From assembly GCF_002583555.1 (NCBI RefSeq), contig NZ_BEGX01000061.1, positions 1-47,470 on the forward strand: a stretch of 47,470 nucleotides of DNA, written 5' to 3'. Numbering within the stretch: the first letter of the stretch is position 1; each line of letters opens with the position of its first letter. Below, piece by piece: positions 40,494-47,470 of this stretch. The DNA is from Pseudonocardia sp. N23. Its GTDB lineage: Bacteria; Actinomycetota; Actinomycetes; Mycobacteriales; Pseudonocardiaceae. The notes under the pieces are model-generated. The model searched no databases. It was not told the DNA's origin and saw only the letters and a list, made by a program, of their open reading frames with translations. A program made the position numbers and the translations under genes.

Positions 40494-42308
40494 GTGAACC
40501 CCTATGACGGTCCCGGCAGCCACGGTGCGGGTGATCCGGGGGGCCTGACCCCCGCAGAGGCCGCCGCGCAGATCCGCTTCCTCGAGGAAGAGATCGCGCT
40601 TCTTCGCCGGAAGCTCACCGAATCTCCACGACAGACCCGAGTGCTCGAACAGCGGCTGGCCGAGTCGGCCAGCCGGCTCTCCCAGCTGAGCGCGCGCAAC
40701 GAGAAGCTGCAGGAGACGCTCCGCGAGGCGCGCACCCAGTTGGTGGCGCTGCGCGAGGAGGTCGAACGGCTGGCGCAGCCACCGAGCGGCTACGGCGTCT
40801 TCCTCACCCGCTTCCCCGACGAGACGGTCGACGTCTTCACCTCGGGTCGCCGCATGCGTGTCGCGGTGTCCCCGGCGGTGGAGACGGGCGAGCTCCGCGC
40901 GGGGCAGACGGTGCGGCTCAACGAGGCGCTCACGGTCGTCGAAGCGGGCGACTTCGAGCGCATCGGAGAGGTGTGCGCGCTGCGCGAGGTGCTCTCCGGG
41001 CCGACCGAGGACGGTCTGGCGGGCCGCGCGTTGATCTCCGGCAACACCGACGAGGAGCGCATCGTCTGGCTCGCGGCGCCGCTCACCCTCGACCCGGGCC
41101 ACCCGGACTTCGTGCCGTTGAAGCCGGGTGACTCACTGCTGGTCGACACCAAGGCCGGGTACGCCTACGAGCGGGTGCCCAAGGCCGAGGTCGAGGACCT
41201 GGTGCTGGAGGAGGTGCCCGACGTCTCCTACGAGGACATCGGTGGCCTGTTCCGCCAGATCGAGATGATCCGCGACGCGGTCGAGCTGCCGTTCCTGCAC
41301 GCCGACCTGTTCCGCGAGTACGAGCTGCGCCCGCCGAAGGGTGTCCTGCTCTACGGCCCGCCCGGCTGCGGCAAGACGCTCATCGCGAAGGCGGTGGCGA
41401 ACTCCCTGGCCAAGAAGATCGCGGCGCTGCGCGGCGACGACCCGAACGAGGCCCGGTCGTTCTTCCTGAACATCAAGGGCCCGGAGCTGCTCAACAAGTT
41501 CGTCGGCGAGACCGAGCGGCACATCCGGCTGATCTTCCAGCGGGCCCGGGAGAAGGCGTCCGAGGGAACCCCGGTGATCGTGTTCTTCGACGAGATGGAC
41601 TCGATCTTCCGGACCCGTGGTTCGGGTGTGTCCTCCGACGTCGAGACGACGATCGTGCCGCAGCTGCTGGCGGAGATCGACGGCGTGGAGGGCCTGGAGA
41701 ACGTCATCGTCATCGGTGCCTCGAACCGTGAGGACATGATCGACCCGGCCATCCTGCGTCCCGGCCGGCTCGACGTGAAGATCAAGGTCGAGCGTCCCGA
41801 CGCCGAGGCGGCGCAGGACATCTTCTCCAAGTACCTGACCGACACCCTCCCGATCCACGTCGACGACGTGGCGGAGTTCGCCGGGAACCGCAAGGCGACG
41901 GTGGACGCGATGATCCAGCGCGTCGTCGAGCGGATGTACGACGAGTCGGAGGAGAACCGCTTCCTGGAGGTCACCTACGCCAACGGTGACAAGGAGACGT
42001 TGTACTTCAAGGACTTCAACTCGGGCGCGATGATCCAGAACATCGTGGACCGGTCGAAGAAGTCGGCGATCAAGTCGGTGCTGGAGACGGGCCAGCAGGG
42101 CCTGCGGGTCCAGCACCTGCTCGACGCGATCGTCGACGAGTTCGCCGAGAACGAGGACCTGCCCAACACCACCAACCCCGACGACTGGGCCCGGATCTCG
42201 GGCAAGAAGGGCGAGCGGATCGTCTACATCCGCACGCTGGTCACGGGGAAGAACACGGAGACGAGCCGGGCGATCGACACGGCGTCGAACACCGGCCAGT
42301 ACCTGTAG
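40494..42308 (+). CDS. arc: Proteasome-associated AAA ATPase (ARC/Mpa)
   Basis: A 604-residue hexameric unfoldase that captures pupylated proteins and feeds them to the 20S proteasome. In order: an N-terminal coiled coil (about 22-95) that binds Pup; two OB folds (about 98-240; [24 protein letters not shown] and [19 protein letters not shown]); the AAA module with Walker A GPPGCGKT (288-295), Walker [13 protein letters not shown] and arginine finger region [14 protein letters not shown]; and the C-terminal GQYL, whose penultimate Tyr docks into the proteasome and opens its gate. GTG 40494 follows GGAGGGAGG. The dop, pup and prcBA genes, usually next in mycobacteria, are not downstream here. 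Confidence 0.98.
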   Translation: MNPYDGPGSHGAGDPGGLTPAEAAAQIRFLEEEIALLRRKLTESPRQTRVLEQRLAESASRLSQLSARNEKLQETLREARTQLVALREEVERLAQPPSGYGVFLTRFPDETVDVFTSGRRMRVAVSPAVETGELRAGQTVRLNEALTVVEAGDFERIGEVCALREVLSGPTEDGLAGRALISGNTDEERIVWLAAPLTLDPGHPDFVPLKPGDSLLVDTKAGYAYERVPKAEVEDLVLEEVPDVSYEDIGGLFRQIEMIRDAVELPFLHADLFREYELRPPKGVLLYGPPGCGKTLIAKAVANSLAKKIAALRGDDPNEARSFFLNIKGPELLNKFVGETERHIRLIFQRAREKASEGTPVIVFFDEMDSIFRTRGSGVSSDVETTIVPQLLAEIDGVEGLENVIVIGASNREDMIDPAILRPGRLDVKIKVERPDAEAAQDIFSKYLTDTLPIHVDDVAEFAGNRKATVDAMIQRVVERMYDESEENRFLEVTYANGDKETLYFKDFNSGAMIQNIVDRSKKSAIKSVLETGQQGLRVQHLLDAIVDEFAENEDLPNTTNPDDWARISGKKGERIVYIRTLVTGKNTETSRAIDTASNTGQYL

Positions 42309-42320
42309 ACGCGTACGTCA

Positions 42321-42356
42321 GGGCGGGCCCGCCGGAGCGCTCCGGCGGGCCCGCCC
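42321..42356. terminator. Perfect 36-bp palindromic terminator between arc and the YceI gene
   Basis: The arm GGGCGGGCCCGCCGGAGC (42321-42338) is followed directly by its exact complement (42339-42356). It begins 12 nt after the arc stop and ends 19 nt before the convergent yceI-like stop, so it can end transcription from both sides. There is no T-run, which is usual in this GC range. Confidence 0.8.
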
Positions 42357-42375
42357 GTCGTCGGTGCGCGGGAGG

Positions 42376-42903
42376 TCAGGCCCGCAGCAGGGTGAGCGAC
42401 ACGTCGACCTCGACGGTCCGCCCGACCGCGGCGCGCGCGCCGCGGATCCCGGCGGCGGCGCGGTCGACGGTGAGCCGGGCCGTGACGACGACGGCCCGGC
42501 CCGCGTCGACGGACACGACGTCGGCGACGACGGGCGTCTCGGTGTCGCGCACCCGCAGCGTCCCCGTGGCGCGGCCGGCGCCGTCGGCGAGCGCCCCCGT
42601 CCAGCTCAGGACGGGGTGGTGGACGGCGTCGAGGAACCGGGGCCCGCGGACGTCGACGTCGCGGCGGCGGGTGCCGGTGGTGAACGATGCCGCGTCGACG
42701 TCGACCCGGACCCGGGCGAGGCCCTCGGCGACCTCGACGTCGCCCTCCGCGACGGCCAGGGTGCCGTGGACGACGACCACGCCGAACGACGTCACCCGGA
42801 ACCCGACGGTGCTGCGGGTCGGCGCGACCCGGTAGTGGCCCGGGGCGACCCCGCGCACCCCGGACCCACCCCGCGCCGCGAGCGGTGCCGGCCGGGTGGT
42901 CAC
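42376..42903 (-). CDS. YceI family lipocalin-like protein
   Basis: A 175-residue beta-barrel protein of the YceI family, whose members bind polyisoprenoids or other amphiphiles. GHYRVAPTRSTVGFRVTSFGVVVVHGTLAVAEGDVEVAEG, ASFTTGTRRRDVDVRGPRFLDAVHHPVLSW and GTLRVRDTETPVVADV match the family's strand pattern. No signal peptide is present, so it should be cytosolic. GTG 42903 overlaps the stop codon of the upstream gene as GTGA, implying coupling to that protein of unknown function. Confidence 0.92.
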   Translation of the reverse strand: MTTRPAPLAARGGSGVRGVAPGHYRVAPTRSTVGFRVTSFGVVVVHGTLAVAEGDVEVAEGLARVRVDVDAASFTTGTRRRDVDVRGPRFLDAVHHPVLSWTGALADGAGRATGTLRVRDTETPVVADVVSVDAGRAVVVTARLTVDRAAAGIRGARAAVGRTVEVDVSLTLLRA

Positions 42904-43379
42904 GCCGTCACCTCGAAGATCTCGACGTGGTCGGGCTCCGGCAGCAGGGCCGGGTCCTCGCCGGGCAGCAGCTCCATCGACGAGATCCCGTGGAACCCCG
43001 CTTCGAGGGACGGTTGGTCGACGGCGGTGACGACGACCAGCTGCCTGCGCTCCTCGGGCTGCCAGAGCCGCAGCACGCGCTGGGTGTCGGTGGCGCGCTC
43101 GGCGAAGAAGGGACCGATCCGGTCGCGGTCGGCGCGGTCGACGGCGGTCTTGACCGCGGCGGACAGCGGCCCGGAGAACGTGATGACGGCCGCGACAGCG
43201 GCCTTGCCGCCCGGTGGCCCGACGAGGGAGTCGAGCTCGACGGTCCAGCCGCCGGGGCCGGGCTCGCCGTCGTGGAGCCGCACGACGACGTCGCGGGGCC
43301 CGGCGATCTGGCGCAGCCGGACCTCCTCGACGACGGCGTCGGGCGGGGTGGTCGTGAACGGCAGGATCGTGGCGTACAC
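42900..43379 (-). CDS. Hypothetical protein coupled to the YceI gene
   Basis: A 159-residue protein I do not recognise. GTG 43379 is chosen because GGAGG lies 6 nt upstream; longer frames from TTG 43445 or GTG 43433 lack one. It begins MYATILPFTTTPPDAVVEEV and has alternating strands and helices (RQIAGPRDVVVRLHDGEPG, AAVAAVITFSGPLSAAVKTAVDRADRDRIGPFFAERATDTQRVLRLW, ERRQLVVVTAVDQPSLEAGFHGISSMELLPG), suggesting a two-repeat alpha/beta-barrel fold such as the dimeric ferredoxin-like group. There is no membrane span or signal. The coupled YceI protein may be a partner. It lies downstream of the LuxR-type regulator in the same direction. Confidence 0.75.
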   Translation of the reverse strand: MYATILPFTTTPPDAVVEEVRLRQIAGPRDVVVRLHDGEPGPGGWTVELDSLVGPPGGKAAVAAVITFSGPLSAAVKTAVDRADRDRIGPFFAERATDTQRVLRLWQPEERRQLVVVTAVDQPSLEAGFHGISSMELLPGEDPALLPEPDHVEIFEVTA

Positions 43380-43481
43380 GGGCTGACCTCCGGGTGCGGG
43401 CGGGGCGTCGGGTTGCCCCGCATCGGTCACCACGGTCGCCTGCAAGGGGTGCCGCCCGGATCCGTGCTGGTACGCATCCGG

Positions 43482-46313
43482 CTACCGAACAGGTCCGTGC
43501 TCGGCCACCCAGCCCGCCACCTGCGCCCGCCGGGCCAGGCCGAGCTTGCCGAGCACGTTGCCGACGTGGGTCTCGACGGTCCGTTCCGACAGCACGAGCC
43601 GGGCCGCGATGTCACGGTTGGTGCGTCCCTCGGCGAGCATCGCGGCGATCTCGCGTTCGCGCGGGGTGAGGCCGGTGCGGTCGTGGCGGGCCCGGCCGAT
43701 GGCGAGCAGGAGCGCATCCGCCCGGCGCAGGGCCGCGGCCATCCCGATCCGGCGGGCGGTGGCGGCGGCTCGTTCGGCGTGGGCGGCGGCTCGTTCGAGG
43801 CCTGCGGGGTCGCCCAGCAGCACGTCGGCGAGCGCCAGCTCGGACAGCGTCCGGTAGGCGACGGCGCCGGCACGGTCCTCGGCGGCGACGGCGCCCTCGA
43901 GGTGGCGGCGGGCTGCGGTGGGGTCACCGGCCGCGGCCGCGGCGAGGCCGAGGGTGCGGGATACGGAGCCGTCGCAGCGCACGGACCCCGACCCGCCTGC
44001 GACGAAGTAGCCGGCGTGGGGGAGCAGCAGCGTGTGGCAGCGGCGGGCGACGTCGGCGTCGCCGAGCCCCGCGGCGAGCTCGGCGGCCGCGGAGATCGTG
44101 GGCAGCCAGCGACCGTCCGCCGGGAGGCCTTCGAGGACGGGGCGCAGCCGGTCGAGGTGGGCGTGGGCGGCATCGGGGTCGTCGACGGCCAGGTACATCG
44201 TCCCCGCGGCGGCCTGGAAGATCGGCATGTGCCCGGCGTGCCCGGCCGCGGCGGTCAGGGCGGGCAGTGTCTCGGAAGCCCGGCCCTGCAGCCGGCGCAG
44301 CTCGGAGCGGAAGGCCGCGTCGATCGCGACGGCGCTGACGTCCTCGGTGCGGCGGGCGTGGTCGAGGGCGACGTCGGCGGCCTCCTCGGCGTCGTCGAAC
44401 CGGCCGCGGACCAGCGCGAGCGCCGCGGCCATCCGATGCCGGTGCCAGTGCGCGAGCGGCCAGCCGAGCCGGTCGGCGAGGACACCGAGTCGGGCGAGGA
44501 CGGGGTCGACCACGTCGAAGGTGCCGAGCTGGAACGCGGCGTCGATGCGCCACAGCAGGCCCCACAGCGGCGCGTCGGCGGGGCGGGGCAGCTCCGCCAT
44601 CCGGCGGGCGATGTCGAGGCGTTCGGCGACGCCGTCGGGGCCGCTGGCGGCGTGCTGGCGGGCGCGGAGGGCGTCGAAGAGCGCCAGCGGGTCCCCGGAG
44701 CGCTCGGCCAGCCGGAACGCCTCGGCGGGGTCGTCGCCGAGGTCGTCGAAGCCGTTGACCTCGGCGCCCGCGAGGGCGCGCTGGGCCAGGACGCGGGCGT
44801 GGGTGGCGTCGTCGTCGGGGGCGTGCGTGGCGAGCAGGGGCAGGGCGGTGCGGGCGAGGTCGAGGACTGTCGCGTTGACCGGCCCGCCCAGGCCGCGGAC
44901 GACGAGGCTCGCGCGGGCGAGCACATCGGCGCGCCCGCGGCCGTCGAGTGCGCCGGGGTCCCCGGGAGCACCGTCGAGGGCGTCGGCGGCGGCCGCCGTG
45001 CAGCGAGCGACCGCGGCGTCGGCGAGCCCGGCGGCGAACTCGGCCTCGGCGGCGGCGAGCAGCAGCGCGCACCGGTCGGCGCGGGCGACGCCGGGCAGCG
45101 CGAGTGCCGCGTCGAGCACGGCGACGGCCTTGTCGGGGGTGGCGCGGGCGACGGCAGCGGCGGCCAGGCAGGCCCGGACGGCGGCAGCCCGGCTCGGGGC
45201 GTCGGTCGCGGAGGCGAGCAGATGGGTGACGGCGTCGCCTGCCATCGTCCCGGCGGCGACGGCGGCCCCGGCGGCACGGTGCCCGGCGAGCCTGCGCGCG
45301 GCGGGCAGCCCGGTGTAGACGGCGTCGCGCAGCAGCGCGTGGGGGAACGTGTGCCGGTCGGGCGCGGGCCCGCCGACGGCGACGAGCAGCCCCGCGGCGG
45401 CGGCCTCGTCGAGGGCGGCGAGTGCGGTGTCGGCGTCGAGGCCGCAGAGGACGGCGAGCTCGGCGCACCCCGCCTCGCCACCGGCGACCGCGGCGGCCTC
45501 GACGGCGTCGCGGGCGGCGGGGGAGAGCCGGTCGAGCCGGTCGGCGGTGATGTCACCGATGCTCGCCGGCACCCCGAGCGGCCACCCCGGGTGGGTCGGC
45601 GGTCCGGCGGCGATCCCGGCGGCGCGCAGCGTCGTGACCAGTTCGCGGACGTGCAGCGGCACCCCGCCGGACGTCCGGAGCAGGACGGGGTGCCAGCCGG
45701 GATGGACGTCGGCGGCGACGGTGGCGACCTCGGCCCCGGTCCAGCCGGCCAGGTCGAGTCGTCGCGCCCCTGCGCGGTCGAGTGCGACGAGTCCCGCGCG
45801 CAGCGCCGGGGGCCGTTCGGTGCTGCGGTAGGTCGCGACGGCGAGCACCCCGGGGCGGGCGGTGACGTGGGCGAGCAGCGCGAGGCTCGCCTCGTCGGCC
45901 CAGTGCAGGTCCTCCAGCACGACGAGCAGCCCGCCGGGCCGGTCGGCCAGGCCTCGGGCGACGGCCTCGAAGGCCTGCAGGCGATGCCCGAGGAGCGCCG
46001 CGGCGGTGCCGTCGACCGTGCCGCCGGCACTGTCGTCAGGGGTGGGCAGCGCGGCGAGGACGTCGTGCTCGGGGCGCCCGTGCAGCGCCTGCCACCACGG
46101 CCACAGGGGCGGGACACCGACCCCGGGGACGGAGCGGCCGGTGAGCACGGGCACCGCGGCGTCGCGGGCGATCGTGGTGAGTGCCGCGGCGAGGGTGGTC
46201 TTGCCGATCCCGGGCTCGCCCGCGAGCAGCAGGGTGGCTCCGGTGCCCGCGCGGACGTCGTCGAGGGCCGCGGTCAGCGCGGCGAGCTCGGCGACGCGGC
46301 CCACGAGCGACAT
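43482..46313 (-). CDS. Large ATP-binding LuxR-family regulator (LAL type)
   Basis: A 943-residue regulator. It begins with the AAA/STAND module: MSLVGRVAELAALTAAL, Walker A GEPGIGKTT (32-40) and Walker B LLVVLEDLHWADEASLALL. A long Ala-rich helical region follows (TPR-like, about 350-860), then a LuxR helix-turn-helix at the C-terminus: GLTPREREIAAMLAEGRTNRDIAARLVLSERTVETHVGNVLGKLGLARRAQVAGWV. LALs are transcriptional activators controlled by nucleotide binding and an unknown inducer. No biosynthetic cluster is visible, so targets may be the adjacent genes or distant. ATG 46313 diverges from the VOC gene across 70 bp. Confidence 0.93.
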   Translation of the reverse strand: MSLVGRVAELAALTAALDDVRAGTGATLLLAGEPGIGKTTLAAALTTIARDAAVPVLTGRSVPGVGVPPLWPWWQALHGRPEHDVLAALPTPDDSAGGTVDGTAAALLGHRLQAFEAVARGLADRPGGLLVVLEDLHWADEASLALLAHVTARPGVLAVATYRSTERPPALRAGLVALDRAGARRLDLAGWTGAEVATVAADVHPGWHPVLLRTSGGVPLHVRELVTTLRAAGIAAGPPTHPGWPLGVPASIGDITADRLDRLSPAARDAVEAAAVAGGEAGCAELAVLCGLDADTALAALDEAAAAGLLVAVGGPAPDRHTFPHALLRDAVYTGLPAARRLAGHRAAGAAVAAGTMAGDAVTHLLASATDAPSRAAAVRACLAAAAVARATPDKAVAVLDAALALPGVARADRCALLLAAAEAEFAAGLADAAVARCTAAAADALDGAPGDPGALDGRGRADVLARASLVVRGLGGPVNATVLDLARTALPLLATHAPDDDATHARVLAQRALAGAEVNGFDDLGDDPAEAFRLAERSGDPLALFDALRARQHAASGPDGVAERLDIARRMAELPRPADAPLWGLLWRIDAAFQLGTFDVVDPVLARLGVLADRLGWPLAHWHRHRMAAALALVRGRFDDAEEAADVALDHARRTEDVSAVAIDAAFRSELRRLQGRASETLPALTAAAGHAGHMPIFQAAAGTMYLAVDDPDAAHAHLDRLRPVLEGLPADGRWLPTISAAAELAAGLGDADVARRCHTLLLPHAGYFVAGGSGSVRCDGSVSRTLGLAAAAAGDPTAARRHLEGAVAAEDRAGAVAYRTLSELALADVLLGDPAGLERAAAHAERAAATARRIGMAAALRRADALLLAIGRARHDRTGLTPREREIAAMLAEGRTNRDIAARLVLSERTVETHVGNVLGKLGLARRAQVAGWVAEHGPVR

Positions 46314-46369
46314 GGCGGGAAGTGTGGCAGGTGTCCGATCCGTTCACGACGATGCAGACCCGGCGGCTC

Positions 46370-46375
46370 TACCGT
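46370..46375 (+). promoter_or_regulatory. Candidate -10 box of the VOC gene
   Basis: TACCGT, 8 nt upstream of ATG 46384. Confidence 0.45.
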
Positions 46376-46383
46376 CTGCGGTC

Positions 46384-46806
46384 ATGAGCATCTCCGCACG
46401 TCTGGACGTCATCGGCAGCATCACCGCGGACATGGCCGCGGCCCTGACCTTCTACCGGACGCTGGGTCTGGCGGTGCCCCTCGACGCAGACGGTGAGCCG
46501 CACGTCGAGGTGTCGTTGCCGGGTGGGCTGCGGCTGGCGTTCGACACCGAGGCGACGATCGGCTCGTTCGTGCCGGGTTTCACGCCGCCGCCGCCGGGTG
46601 GCCGGATCGGGCTGGCGTTCCTTCTCGACGACCCGGCCGCGGTCGACGCCGCGTACGCGGAGCTGACCGGCGCGGGCCACCACGGCGAGGTGGAGCCGTT
46701 CGACGCGTTCTGGGGGCAGCGTTACGCCACGGTCCTCGACCCGGACGGCAACGGCGTCGACCTGTTCGCCCCGCTGCCCGCGGCGGGTGAGGACGCGACG
46801 GGCTGA
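46384..46806 (+). CDS. VOC family (glyoxalase/bleomycin-resistance-like) protein
   Basis: A 140-residue protein with the paired beta-alpha-beta-beta-beta fold. GSITADMAAALTFYRTLGLAVP opens the first module, and DAAYAELTGAGHHGEVEPFDAFWGQRYATVLDPDGNGVDLFAPL closes the second, with the common YATVLDPDGN motif. Members bind metal and substrates or antibiotics; no specific activity can be assigned. It diverges from the LAL regulator, and its last 85 bases overlap the end of the convergent AraC-type gene. Confidence 0.93.
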   Translation: MSISARLDVIGSITADMAAALTFYRTLGLAVPLDADGEPHVEVSLPGGLRLAFDTEATIGSFVPGFTPPPPGGRIGLAFLLDDPAAVDAAYAELTGAGHHGEVEPFDAFWGQRYATVLDPDGNGVDLFAPLPAAGEDATG

Positions 46807-47470
46807 CCGGGCCGGGGCCGCAGCGCGGCGGCGGTGAGCCCGGACAGGTCCCGGATCTCGCGGCTGAGGTGTGGCTGGTCGGCGTAGCCGGCGTGCGCGG
46901 CGACGTCGGCGGGGGCCCGTCCGGCGGCGAGCAGGGCGACGGCGACCCGGAAGCGCAGCACGCGGCGCAGCGTCGTGGGTCCGTAGCCGAAGGCGGCACC
47001 GGCGCGCCGGTGCAGGGTCCGGACGGTCCAGCCGAGGGCGTCGGCGGTGTCGGCGACGCTGCGACCCGCGGCGATGAGCCGGGCGGCGGCGTGGACGGCC
47101 GGGTCGGGGGCGCCGTTCCCGGCGCGCAGCTCGTGGGCCAGGCGGGCGAGGGCGGTGAGGGGGTCCCGGCCGGCGTCGACGGCGCGGGCGGTGCGGTCGG
47201 CCGCGGCCGGGTCGAGCTCGGTGAGCGGGACCCGCTGGTCGCGCAGCGCGGTGGCGGGGACGCCGAGCAGGGCGGGTGCGGCGCCGGGGTGCAGGCGCAG
47301 GCCGTGTGCGGCGGCGCCGGGGGAGCGGCGGACGGTGTGGGCGGCGGTGTCGGGGCCGGCGACGACGACGTGGTCGTCGATCCACATGAGGTCCATGCAG
47401 CCGTCGGGCAGCACGTGGGCGTCGGCACCGGGCGTTCCGGCGGGCACGGCGGACCGCCAGCCGCACTCGA
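46722..47470 (-). CDS. AraC-type helix-turn-helix regulator (5' end outside window)
   Basis: The frame is open from the right edge to TAA at 46722-46724, giving at least 249 residues. The N-terminal sensor part has AHVLPDGCMDLMWIDDHVVVAGPDT, typical of the DUF6597 group of AraC regulators. The two HTH motifs are RSVADTADALGWTVRTLHRRAGAAFGYGPTTLRRVLRF and ADVAAHAGYADQPHLSREIRDLSGLTAAAL. GTG 47447 is inside the conserved domain and the frame before it (ECGWRSA) remains protein-like, so the true start is beyond the window. The last 28 residues are antisense to the VOC gene. Confidence 0.88.
   Translation of the reverse strand, partial: ECGWRSAVPAGTPGADAHVLPDGCMDLMWIDDHVVVAGPDTAAHTVRRSPGAAAHGLRLHPGAAPALLGVPATALRDQRVPLTELDPAAADRTARAVDAGRDPLTALARLAHELRAGNGAPDPAVHAAARLIAAGRSVADTADALGWTVRTLHRRAGAAFGYGPTTLRRVLRFRVAVALLAAGRAPADVAAHAGYADQPHLSREIRDLSGLTAAALRPRPGQPVASSPAAGSGANRSTPLPSGSRTVA

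Noticed and set aside
42687..46496. A long plus-strand frame antisense to the YceI, hypothetical and LuxR-family genes
   Set aside because: It is Gly/Arg/Val-rich without domains; the opposite strand has Walker and HTH motifs in frame.

Overview
This is a high-GC (roughly 70-75% by eye) actinomycete chromosome segment, most likely from Pseudonocardia or a close relative in the Pseudonocardiales. The evidence is mycothiol biosynthesis (mshC), a proteasome-activating AAA ATPase ending in GQYL, a PAC2-family protein, two F420-type or split-barrel oxidoreductase families, many GTG starts, and many genes that begin 6-8 nt after a TANNNT -10 box. No rRNA, tRNA, CRISPR array, transposase or integrase was seen; the window looks like core chromosome with intergenic repeats.

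Left part (1-9.6 kb): the end of a coiled-coil protein, a large imperfect inverted repeat, an unrecognised minus-strand gene, DUF3097, an NfeD/SPFH membrane pair, a cobalt/nickel ECF transporter operon on the minus strand (cbiM-PDGLE-cbiQ-cbiO, all overlapping stop to start), and two overlapping acyl-CoA dehydrogenase genes.

Centre-left (9.6-22.3 kb): a small FMN/F420 split-barrel protein, then polyamine synthesis (ornithine decarboxylase and a one-chain SpeD-SpeE fusion, which together would convert ornithine to spermidine), a secreted SGNH esterase, an unusual PolA-like polymerase, a CrtU/HpnE-like FAD oxidoreductase, an LLM F420 oxidoreductase, a 14-TM efflux pump with a CxxC tail, an exported L,D-transpeptidase followed by a BlaI repressor and an M56 membrane protease with no sensor domain, and a DinB-like protein.

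Centre-right (22.4-42.4 kb): an AAA ATPase plus VWA protein pair, two MFS transporters, a small double-CxxC protein, mshC, DUF2237, PAC2, metH, a HAD phosphatase, hisE-hisG, a thioesterase, a RecB-like Fe-S nuclease, trmI and the proteasome ATPase arc. This resembles the conserved mshC-PAC2-metH-his-recB-trmI-mpa neighbourhood of mycobacteria as recalled, but dop, pup and prcBA do not follow arc; a strong palindromic terminator and a YceI gene do.

Right end (42.4-47.5 kb): YceI with a coupled unknown protein, a large LuxR-type (LAL) regulator, a VOC-fold protein, and an AraC-type regulator that runs off the window and overlaps the VOC gene tail to tail.

The items most worth a second look are the L,D-transpeptidase/BlaI/M56 module, the SpeD-SpeE fusion, the AAA-VWA pair, the PolA-like enzyme with Leu at the nucleotide-discrimination site, an apparent CTG start in a CTGA overlap, several families of intergenic palindromes and direct repeats, and the recurrent leaderless-promoter layout.
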